This document shows positions 1 through 5,444 of a stretch of DNA of 7,463 bases, piece by piece. Where the stretch lies: contig CAKSIR010000115.1 of assembly GCA_934462775.1 (NCBI GenBank), positions 1 through 7,463 on the forward strand, in the 5' to 3' direction. Source of the DNA: an uncultured Ruminiclostridium sp. (lineage in GTDB: Bacteria > Bacillota > Clostridia > Oscillospirales > Ruminococcaceae). The notes under the pieces are model-generated. The model was not told where the DNA came from and made no database searches. It saw only the letters and a list, made by a program, of their open reading frames with translations. The stretch's first letter is position 1, and each line of letters starts with the position of its first letter. Both the position numbers and the translations under genes were made by a program.

Positions 1-67
1 TTCCGTTTTCTGCGGAAAACGGCTTAGGGCTTTGCCCTAAGTACCCACCACTTTTTGAAAAAAGTGG
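1..67. repeat. Cluster of three perfect hairpins, REP/MITE-like intergenic element (may start outside the window)
   Basis: Three perfect inverted repeats lie almost end to end: CCGTTTTC/GAAAACGG (3-10 with 15-22, 4-nt loop), CTTAGGGC/GCCCTAAG (23-30 with 34-41, 3-nt loop) and CCACTTTTT/AAAAAGTGG (48-56 with 59-67, 2-nt loop as drawn). The DNA is noncoding on both strands. The arrangement resembles dispersed palindromic intergenic elements that I associate from memory with Ruminococcus-like genomes, where GGGCTTTGCCC and CTTTTTGAAAAAAG blocks recur. That match is recollection, not a search result. The left boundary may lie outside the window. Its role, if any, is unknown; in RNA it would fold into a chain of stem-loops. 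Confidence 0.55.
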
Positions 68-102
68 ACAAAAACTTTAAATCTGACTTTTTTTACAAGC
101 TG

Positions 103-132
103 ACTCCCTTGAGAAATTCAAGGGAGTTTTTT
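103..132 (+). terminator. Rho-independent terminator, rightward
   Basis: A perfect 10-bp stem ACTCCCTTGA (103-112) and TCAAGGGAGT (118-127) encloses the 5-nt loop GAAAT and runs straight into a run of six T on the plus strand. The polarity fits a transcript entering from the left of the window. The stop codon of the leftward cyclase gene (131-133) overlaps the T-run. Read leftward, the same hairpin is followed by CAGCTTGT rather than a U-tract, so it is a poor terminator for the cyclase gene. Confidence 0.8.
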
Positions 133-2065
133 ATGTTCTGTCGTGTATAAATCCCGTCTGTGCCTTTACTCTCTGTTTGTCCACAAACATTTCACGGTCT
201 GCGGCGGAAATGATATTATCAACCGTAAGACTTTTGTCAGCCTTTTGATAAACAACGCCCAGACTTAACTGAACAGGGTAGGGCAGATTGCTGTGCATAT
301 TGAAATTATCCAGATACTTTCTGATTTTAATAATCTGTTCGTCTACCATTTCTGCTGAAAAGTCGCCGATAATCATCTGCACAAATTCATCGCCGCCTAT
401 GCGGAAATTTCTGTGACGCTGGTCAGTTTCTTCAATGCTGTGAACGAAAGCTTCAGCGGCTTTTTTTATTGCCTCGTCGCCAGCATTGTGTCCGTAGGTA
501 TCGTTGATGTATTTAAGACAGTTTAGGTCGCCGAGAATTGCAAGAACCTGCATATCTCCCGCTTCCGCTTCCTTAAGCATCTGCGGAGCATAAATGTTGA
601 ATCCGTTACGGTTGAAAAGTCCTGTCAGAAGGTCGGTAACGGCATTTTCCTCCATCTTTTTATACATATACATCAGGTTTGTCTGGCGGCGCAGCGATTC
701 AAGTGAATTATTAACATTTCGCACCCATTGGCTCATTTTCAACGACAATATAAGATTTGGCGAATTGAGCATAAGACAGGTGTAGCCGAAACATCTATCG
801 AGAAAATGCAGCGGAGTGAACAGGAATATTGACGGAGTATCGCGCTTACTGTACAAAATAGGCAGCATATCCGAAAGATTGAATTTTCTTTTCAGGTCAA
901 CGCTGTGCCAATTTGGCAGCTTAATATGTGCAAGGGTTATTTTCTCGGTGTATCCGTCAACGATATATGTGCCTTCCGCGTCATATTCAGGACTGTCCCA
1001 ATTGTCGCAAAGGCAGATATAAAATCCGTCAAAGGTACCTATATGGTAGGTGTACCAATCAATTACCCAAAGACATTCCTCAATACTTTTCGAGCCAATG
1101 GTTTTTTCTACCATAAAGTTGTAGCCGGAATAGAAACCGTTTGGATTGTCGTAAGGACAGCTGTATATATAGGAGTTGCCAGATTCTGTCATCGGTTCAC
1201 GCCGCGGACATCCGCAGGAGTCGGTTATAAACATATTTACATCATGGTTTACCGGGGTAAAGGGAATATTGTTGATAATTGAAATCAGCTTTAATACGGC
1301 GTTTCGTCCGGTAGTTTCGTTTGACTTGACTATACTTGTCACCGAATAGCGTTTGTCAATGCCGTCGCCGTTGCAGTCAAATCCAACAACGGCAATGTTC
1401 TCAGGCACGTTTATACCGCGCTTTTCGAAAGCTTTGATGACGCTCAGCGCCATCGTGTCGCTTGCGCAGGCGATAGCGTCTGGCAGCTTGTCCCTGCTCA
1501 TAAGATTTGCAACAATTTCATCGCCGCAGTCATACCAAAAATCACCGTAGAAAATCATGCTTTCATCGACAGGTACGTTTAAATCGGCCATGGCGCTTCT
1601 GAAATATTTCAGGCGGTTTTCCGCATGAGAATGACCTTTCGGACCGGTCACATAGGCAATGCTTCTGCATCCGTGTATTTTGACAAGATGTGACGTGAGG
1701 TCGTAAATTTCTTTTTCCTCCGACCCGATCACATAAGGATATTTGCTGCTGTAATCGTCGGCAATTACCACGCTGCCTTTGAATTTGTCAAGGAAATCAG
1801 CGATATTCTCTTTCGCCTTATCCATCTGAATTACGTCGGAGATAACGATTACGGCGTCAAGCTTGTCAGGATTCGGCAGTCTGAATATATTAGACTCGCC
1901 CTCTTGGAACCCCTTCACACCGCCTGCTTTAATAAAGGCAGCAAAAATAAGCACGTCCATATCGTTTTTTAACGCTTCGTCAGCGATTCCATGCAGAACC
2001 TGCGACTGATAATATGATTCCGGCTGAGTTATAAACACGCCGATTCTTTTTCGTAAATTTGCCAT
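131..2065 (-). CDS. Soluble LacI-type sensor / GGDEF diguanylate cyclase
   Basis: This gene encodes a 644-residue protein predicted to make cyclic di-GMP from two GTP in the cytoplasm; no signal peptide or membrane segment is visible. Residues ~6-285 form a LacI/GalR-like periplasmic-binding-protein fold (opening RKRIGVFITQPE, later ACASDTMAL and VVGFDCNGDG), but the LacI helix-turn-helix is absent, so it should bind a small ligand rather than DNA. Residues ~295-465 are an unrecognised, possibly GAF-like middle region and helical linker. The GGDEF domain starts at DLLTGLFNR (478-486) and keeps metal-site D513, IND (520-522), GHNAGD (525-530) and the active-site GGDEF at 557-561. The inhibitory I-site position reads DQRH, not RxxD. 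The ATG at 2065 is preferred over the in-frame GTG at 2074: AAGGGTGG sits 5 nt before it, whereas the GTG lies inside that Shine-Dalgarno sequence and only about 7 nt from the predicted transcript start. The inducer is unknown; a sugar is likely from the fold. Confidence 0.88.
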   Translation of the reverse strand: MANLRKRIGVFITQPESYYQSQVLHGIADEALKNDMDVLIFAAFIKAGGVKGFQEGESNIFRLPNPDKLDAVIVISDVIQMDKAKENIADFLDKFKGSVVIADDYSSKYPYVIGSEEKEIYDLTSHLVKIHGCRSIAYVTGPKGHSHAENRLKYFRSAMADLNVPVDESMIFYGDFWYDCGDEIVANLMSRDKLPDAIACASDTMALSVIKAFEKRGINVPENIAVVGFDCNGDGIDKRYSVTSIVKSNETTGRNAVLKLISIINNIPFTPVNHDVNMFITDSCGCPRREPMTESGNSYIYSCPYDNPNGFYSGYNFMVEKTIGSKSIEECLWVIDWYTYHIGTFDGFYICLCDNWDSPEYDAEGTYIVDGYTEKITLAHIKLPNWHSVDLKRKFNLSDMLPILYSKRDTPSIFLFTPLHFLDRCFGYTCLMLNSPNLILSLKMSQWVRNVNNSLESLRRQTNLMYMYKKMEENAVTDLLTGLFNRNGFNIYAPQMLKEAEAGDMQVLAILGDLNCLKYINDTYGHNAGDEAIKKAAEAFVHSIEETDQRHRNFRIGGDEFVQMIIGDFSAEMVDEQIIKIRKYLDNFNMHSNLPYPVQLSLGVVYQKADKSLTVDNIISAADREMFVDKQRVKAQTGFIHDRT

Positions 2066-2087
2066 AGCTGCCACCCTTTCTTTAATA

Positions 2088-2116
2088 ATTATAGCATATT
2101 TGGATTATATTTACAA
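2088..2116 (-). promoter_or_regulatory. Sigma-A promoter for the LacI-sensor diguanylate cyclase
   Basis: On the minus strand, TTGTAA (2116-2111, 4/6 match to TTGACA) is followed after 17 nt by a perfect TATAAT (2093-2088), preceded by TGC, an extended -10. The start would fall near 2081, giving a leader of about 16 nt with the Shine-Dalgarno sequence and the ATG at 2065. Confidence 0.75.
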
Positions 2117-2189
2117 TAAGAAAATGTTCAAAGTATATAACTTATTTTTTGTGTATTATGTATGAAAATGCGTTACATTTGTTTTCAGT

Positions 2190-2210
2190 TTCGGACAAAA
2201 AATGTCCGAA
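2190..2210. promoter_or_regulatory. Operator-like perfect palindrome in the divergent region
   Basis: TTCGGACA (2190-2197) and TGTCCGAA (2203-2210) form a perfect 8-bp inverted repeat around five A. No T-run follows, so it is not a terminator. It ends 6 nt before the -35 box of the rightward ABC-F promoter and lies about 75 bp upstream of the leftward promoter. That position suits a dimeric transcription factor acting mainly on the rightward promoter. I do not recognise the cognate regulator, and none is encoded in the window. Confidence 0.6.
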
Positions 2211-2216
2211 TAGTGC

Positions 2217-2245
2217 TTGACATTATGCTTTGTTTATGATATAAT
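2217..2245 (+). promoter_or_regulatory. Consensus sigma-A promoter for the leader ORF and ABC-F gene
   Basis: TTGACA (2217-2222) is separated by exactly 17 nt from TATAAT (2240-2245), and TGA just before the -10 adds the extended element. Both hexamers match consensus, so this should be an intrinsically strong promoter. Transcription should start near 2252, leaving a leader of about 240 nt before the ABC-F start codon. A strong promoter followed by a strong leader terminator suggests that output is set by termination rather than initiation. Confidence 0.88.
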
Positions 2246-2275
2246 GCAGAAAAACTTATGATTTGAGGTGGAAAG

Positions 2276-2296
2276 ATGTTGATTATTTCTTGCTGA
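2276..2296 (+). CDS. Leader peptide MLIISC (putative antibiotic-sensing uORF)
   Basis: A six-codon ORF (ATG TTG ATT ATT TCT TGC TGA) begins about 25 nt downstream of the predicted transcript start. It is preceded by a strong Shine-Dalgarno sequence, AGGTGG (2266-2271), with 4-nt spacing. Apart from the ABC-F site, this is the best initiation signal in the leader, which supports real translation. Very short hydrophobic leader peptides are the known sensors in drug-inducible resistance operons (erm- and msr-type leaders), where an antibiotic stalls the ribosome on the nascent peptide. The 5' strand of a leader stem (2302-2310) begins 5 nt after the stop codon, so a ribosome stalled on the last codons would cover it. 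The stalling drug cannot be read from sequence. Confidence 0.68.
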   Translation: MLIISC

Positions 2297-2434
2297 ATTT
2301 TGGTATAACAAGCTGCACGGAAAGGGCAGAGCTTTGCTTATAGCTCACGCCTTATGTTAAGTACCGTTTTTTTGTTATGCCCTGCAGGAAATAATCTGTC
2401 TTTGCATGGTATATATGTACTTAGTATAGCTATG

Positions 2435-2475
2435 TCAAGCCGCAGGTTTATTTTCCTGCGGCTTGATTTTTGTTT
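2435..2475 (+). terminator. Leader intrinsic terminator (attenuator) before the ABC-F gene
   Basis: TCAAGCCGCAGG (2435-2446) and CCTGCGGCTTGA (2455-2466) form a perfect 12-bp stem around an 8-nt T-rich loop, followed by TTTTTGTTT. It lies after the promoter and leader ORF and immediately before the AGGAGG ribosome binding site at 2476-2481, so it must be bypassed for the ABC-F gene to be expressed. This placement is the strongest single argument for transcription attenuation. Confidence 0.9.
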
Positions 2476-2490
2476 AGGAGGTACTTATAT

Positions 2491-3975
2491 ATGTCTATGA
2501 TTAACGTAAATGATTTAACTTTCGGATATGACGGAAGCTATGAAAATGTATTTGAACACGCCAACTTTATAATTGATACCGACTGGAGGCTCGGTTTTAC
2601 GGGAAGAAACGGACGCGGCAAAACCACATTCCTCAACTTATTGATGGGAAAATACAAATACAGCGGTACAATTTCCGCAAGTGTAGAATTCGACTATTTC
2701 CCGTTTGAGGTTGCCGATGACAGTTTGTTCACAATTGATGTCATACATGAACATTACAGCGCTGAAGACTGGCAGATTTACAAGGAGTTATCGCTGTTAG
2801 AGGTGAATGACGATGTTCTGTACCGCCCATTTCGCACATTGTCGGAGGGCGAACAAACCAAAACAATGCTGGCTGCAATGTTTTTGAGGGAAAACAATTT
2901 TCTGCTGATTGATGAGCCCACAAACCATCTGGATTACAATGCGCGCAGAAGTCTGGGCAGATATTTATGCAAAAAGAAAGGGTTTATACTTGTATCCCAT
3001 GACAGGGCGCTGCTTGACGAATGCACCGATCACACTCTATCCATAAACAGAGCGAATATTGAGGTGTCGGCAGGAAATTTTTCTGTGTGGTATGAAAATA
3101 AGGAACTGCGTGATAATTTTGAGCTTGCCGAAAATGAAAAGCTTAAAAAGGACATAAAAAGGCTGAGGGACGCGCAAAGGCGTACTGCCCAATGGTCGGA
3201 AATAGCCGAAAGCCGCAAGATTGGAATTGACCCCAAAAAGACCGAAAAAAGCCTTACACGCCGTCCGATGGAAGGCAGAAAATCCAAGAAGATGATGGCA
3301 CGTTCAAAAAGCATTCAAACACGGTACGAAAACGAAATAGAGGAGAAATCCGCATTGCTGAAAAATCTGGAGCAAAGCGCCGAGCTGAAAATAGGTAGCG
3401 ACGACTTTTTCACAGACACACTGGTATCGCTTAAAGACGTTTCAGTTTTCTACGGTGATAAGCAGGTTTGTTCAGGTGTAAGCTTTGATGTGAACAAAGG
3501 CAATAAAATCGCGCTGGTCGGCAGAAACGGCTGCGGCAAGTCAAGCGTCCTTAAGCTGATTTGCGGAGAAAATATAACATATACAGGCACGCTGATACGA
3601 AGCGACAGACTGAAAATTTCCTATGTTTCACAGAGTACAGACGGTCTTTGCGGCAGTCTTTCGGAATATGCACGGAAAAAGGGAATAGATGAAAGCCTGT
3701 TTAAAAGCATTTTGCGAAAGCTTGACTTTAAACGTTCACAATTTGACATTGATATGAACAACTTTAGCGGCGGTCAGAAGAAAAAGGTGCTGATTGCAGC
3801 AAGCTTATGCGAAAAAGCCAATCTCTTTATATGGGACGAGCCGCTTAACTTTGTCGATGTTATTTCAAGGATACAGCTTGAATCCATGCTGAAAAGCTGT
3901 GATGCAGCAATGATTTTTGTAGAGCACGATATAAGCTTTACTGAAAATGTTGCAACAGATATTGTTCACATTTAA
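2491..3975 (+). CDS. Lsa-family ABC-F ribosomal protection protein
   Basis: This 494-residue soluble protein has two ATP-binding cassettes and no membrane segment. ABC-F proteins of this family bind the ribosomal E site and dislodge peptidyl-transferase antibiotics; Lsa relatives act on lincosamides, pleuromutilins and streptogramin A. Cassette 1 has Walker A GRNGRGKT (38-45), signature LSEGEQ (117-122), Walker B with DEPTNHLD (141-148) and SHDR (169-172). A charged helical interdomain linker (~203-297) holds the loop that in this family reaches toward the peptidyl-transferase centre. Cassette 2 has GRNGCGKSS (344-352), FSGGQ (425-429), WDEPLNFVD (448-456) and EHD (478-480); the DEPLN variant is Lsa-like. 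Length matches Lsa proteins. The ATG at 2491 is chosen because AGGAGG ends 9 nt before it; the in-frame TTG at 2470 lies inside the terminator tail. Family placement is by remembered similarity to Lsa(A); the drug spectrum is unknown, so no allele name is given. Confidence 0.9.
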   Translation: MSMINVNDLTFGYDGSYENVFEHANFIIDTDWRLGFTGRNGRGKTTFLNLLMGKYKYSGTISASVEFDYFPFEVADDSLFTIDVIHEHYSAEDWQIYKELSLLEVNDDVLYRPFRTLSEGEQTKTMLAAMFLRENNFLLIDEPTNHLDYNARRSLGRYLCKKKGFILVSHDRALLDECTDHTLSINRANIEVSAGNFSVWYENKELRDNFELAENEKLKKDIKRLRDAQRRTAQWSEIAESRKIGIDPKKTEKSLTRRPMEGRKSKKMMARSKSIQTRYENEIEEKSALLKNLEQSAELKIGSDDFFTDTLVSLKDVSVFYGDKQVCSGVSFDVNKGNKIALVGRNGCGKSSVLKLICGENITYTGTLIRSDRLKISYVSQSTDGLCGSLSEYARKKGIDESLFKSILRKLDFKRSQFDIDMNNFSGGQKKKVLIAASLCEKANLFIWDEPLNFVDVISRIQLESMLKSCDAAMIFVEHDISFTENVATDIVHI

Positions 3976-4002
3976 TGATAACATGAACGAAAATGGTTAT
4001 CA
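3976..4002. repeat. Inverted repeat after the ABC-F stop codon
   Basis: TGATAAC (3976-3982) and GTTATCA (3996-4002) are a perfect 7-bp inverted repeat separated by 13 nt, abutting the ABC-F stop codon. No U-tract follows in either direction, so it is a weak terminator candidate. It could be an operator for the GH43 promoter about 45 bp downstream, or an mRNA 3'-end stem. No clear intrinsic terminator separates the ABC-F gene from the GH43 gene, so some readthrough is possible. Confidence 0.4.
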
Positions 4003-4043
4003 AAATCATGGCAGAATAGTGCTGAAATGTGTCGGTTAAATTA

Positions 4044-4072
4044 TAGAAAAATACTTTTTGCTATGGTAAAAT
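4044..4072 (+). promoter_or_regulatory. Probable promoter of the GH43/solute-binding-protein operon
   Basis: TAGAAA (4044-4049, 4/6 to TTGACA), a 17-nt spacer and TAAAAT (4067-4072, 5/6 to TATAAT) with TGG as an extended -10 place a start near 4079, giving a leader of about 25 nt. A 5-bp inverted repeat TATGG/CCATA (4062-4066, 4077-4081) brackets the -10. No convincing catabolite-repression (cre) site was found nearby. Confidence 0.5.
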
Positions 4073-4103
4073 AAAGCCATAAATATGAAAGGAAATTTCT
4101 ATT

Positions 4104-5435
4104 ATGCCAAATCCGTTTCTCCCATTGTGGGAATATATACCTGACGGTGAGCCGAGAGTTTTCGGCGACAGAGTTTATATTTACGGCTCTCATGACCGTC
4201 CCGGCTCAACCGAATTCTGCGATTACAAGCTTAAGGTATGGTCGGCGCCTGTTGACGATCTCAACAACTGGACCTGCCACGGACACATTTTTCATACAAA
4301 AGATGACCGCGACCATAAGTCGGATACAGACTGGACGGACAACAACCTGCTTTTTGCGCCCGATGTTGTCGAAAAAGACGGCAAATACTACCTTTACGCC
4401 TACATTATGGGTACGAAAGGATGTGTTGCGGTAAGCGACAAACCCGAGGGACCGTTTACGCTTATTTCAAAGTACAAATACAACGAGAACGAAGGCAGCG
4501 ATTCGTTCAAGGGCGGCTGGTTCATCGATCCCGGCACATTGGTCGACGACGACGGACGGGTTTACGTTTTCTGCGGCTTTCAAGGCTCCTTCGGCGCTGA
4601 AATAAATCCTGACAATATGTACGAGGTAATTGACGGCTCGTTCAGGGACAATGTTATCCCCAAGGAAACCGAATCGGGATTTTTTGAGGCTTGCTCTCCG
4701 AGAAAAATCGGAGATACATATTATATGGTATATTCTCCTGCCAAGGGCAGCAGATTGGCCTACGCCACATCAAAAACGCCAATGGGACCTTATGAGTTCA
4801 GAGGAAACATTGTTGACAACGAGATTGACTATCCCGGCGGAAACGACCATGGTTCAATCTGCTGCATAAACGGTCAGTGGTACATTTTCTACCACAAAAT
4901 GACTAACGGCACTATAATGTCCCGCCGTGCCTGCGTTGAAAAAATTGAGATACTGCCTGACGGAACTATTCCGCAGGTTGAAATGACATCTCTCGGCTTT
5001 GAGGATTCGCTGCTGCCGTACAGAATTACTCCTGCGGAAATCGCCTGCGTTCTGAAAGGCGGCTGCCTGATAACAGAGTTTGATATTTTCACAAGGACAG
5101 TCACCAACATAACCGAGGGCTGCATTATCGGATACAAATATTTCGATTTCGGCGAGGATTATTCAACAAAGACGATGAAGTTCGCCGCTGAAACAATAGG
5201 AAGAGGCTGCGATTCGCAGGTTCATATACTTATAGACAGCTATGAAAACGGAGAGGAAATAGGCGTTCTCAGCGTGGGTCGCAGCGGAGGAACCGTTACC
5301 GCCGTTGTAAAGAACGTAACAGGCAGACACGCGCTCTATTTCAAGGTAATGACAAATTATGGCGACGACTGGATAGGTCAGCAGTTTAAAGGCAGACAGC
5401 TGTTTGACCTTAAGTCGTTCGTCTTTATGAAGTAA
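4104..5435 (+). CDS. Cytoplasmic family 43 glycoside hydrolase with C-terminal CBM6-like domain
   Basis: This 443-residue inverting glycosidase has the GH43 five-bladed propeller (~1-300) and is probably an alpha-L-arabinofuranosidase or beta-xylosidase acting on short plant-cell-wall oligosaccharides; sequence alone does not settle which. Likely catalytic residues are D14 (general base, in YIPDGEPR), D142 (pKa modulator, in FIDPGT) and E195 (general acid, in FFEACSPRK). H249 in NDHGS matches the conserved propeller-axis histidine. Residues ~310-443 look like a CBM6-type beta-sandwich, ending in HALYFKV and LFDLKSF. No signal peptide is present (MPNPFLPLWEY), so the substrate must be imported first. 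AAAGGA (4088-4093) lies 10 nt before the ATG. The stop is followed after 9 nt by the next start codon, with the downstream Shine-Dalgarno sequence overlapping this stop, so the two genes are one operon: the binding protein captures a sugar and this enzyme cleaves it. Confidence 0.88.
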   Translation: MPNPFLPLWEYIPDGEPRVFGDRVYIYGSHDRPGSTEFCDYKLKVWSAPVDDLNNWTCHGHIFHTKDDRDHKSDTDWTDNNLLFAPDVVEKDGKYYLYAYIMGTKGCVAVSDKPEGPFTLISKYKYNENEGSDSFKGGWFIDPGTLVDDDGRVYVFCGFQGSFGAEINPDNMYEVIDGSFRDNVIPKETESGFFEACSPRKIGDTYYMVYSPAKGSRLAYATSKTPMGPYEFRGNIVDNEIDYPGGNDHGSICCINGQWYIFYHKMTNGTIMSRRACVEKIEILPDGTIPQVEMTSLGFEDSLLPYRITPAEIACVLKGGCLITEFDIFTRTVTNITEGCIIGYKYFDFGEDYSTKTMKFAAETIGRGCDSQVHILIDSYENGEEIGVLSVGRSGGTVTAVVKNVTGRHALYFKVMTNYGDDWIGQQFKGRQLFDLKSFVFMK

Positions 5436-5444
5436 GGAGGAACT

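Larger units (their letters stand above)
2252..2475 (+). ncRNA. Attenuator leader RNA upstream of the ABC-F gene
   Basis: Pairing by hand shows two incompatible arrangements. OFF: GGTATAACA (2302-2310) pairs with TGTTATGCC (2373-2381), or alternatively CTGC plus AGGGCA (2313-2316, 2323-2328) with TGCCCTGCAG (2378-2387). A local hairpin GAGCT/AGCTC (2329-2333, 2342-2346) and the terminator can coexist with these. ON: GCTTATAGCT (2336-2345) pairs with AGCTAT (2428-2433) and, across a 3-nt bulge, AAGC (2437-2440), with TAAGTAC/GTACTTA (2358-2364, 2417-2423) nested inside; this consumes the outer 5' arm of the terminator. A second possible antiterminator is CCTGCAGG (2381-2388) with CCGCAGG (2440-2446), one bulge. 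Ribosome occupancy of 2302-2310 after stalling on the leader ORF would disfavour the first OFF stem. Energies were not computed. A small-molecule riboswitch is possible but no known class was recognised. Confidence 0.6.

Noticed and set aside
103..127. Hairpin as the terminator of the leftward cyclase gene
   Set aside because: Read leftward, no U-tract follows the stem. The polarity is rightward.
594..1550. Plus-strand ORFs of 60-125 codons antisense to the cyclase gene
   Set aside because: Fully within a well-supported minus-strand gene, without ribosome binding sites or recognisable domains; they are frame shadows. The same applies to the short ORFs antisense to or overlapping the ABC-F, GH43 and SBP genes.
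2066..2074. GTG start at 2074 for the diguanylate cyclase (three residues longer)
   Set aside because: It lies inside the Shine-Dalgarno sequence and only about 7 nt from the predicted transcript start; the ATG at 2065 has proper spacing.
2402..2430. Possible second promoter TTGCAT-17-TATAGC in the leader
   Set aside because: Only 3/6 and 4/6 matches, and transcription would start within the terminator 5' arm. The consensus promoter at 2217-2245 explains the region better.
2470..2490. TTG start at 2470 for the ABC-F gene
   Set aside because: It falls in the terminator U-tract and before the AGGAGG site; ATG 2491 has ideal spacing and matches the Lsa N-terminus.
4062..4081. TATGG/CCATA inverted repeat over the GH43 -10 box as an operator
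   Set aside because: A 5-bp AT-rich repeat with a 10-nt spacer is easily due to chance; mentioned only under the promoter.
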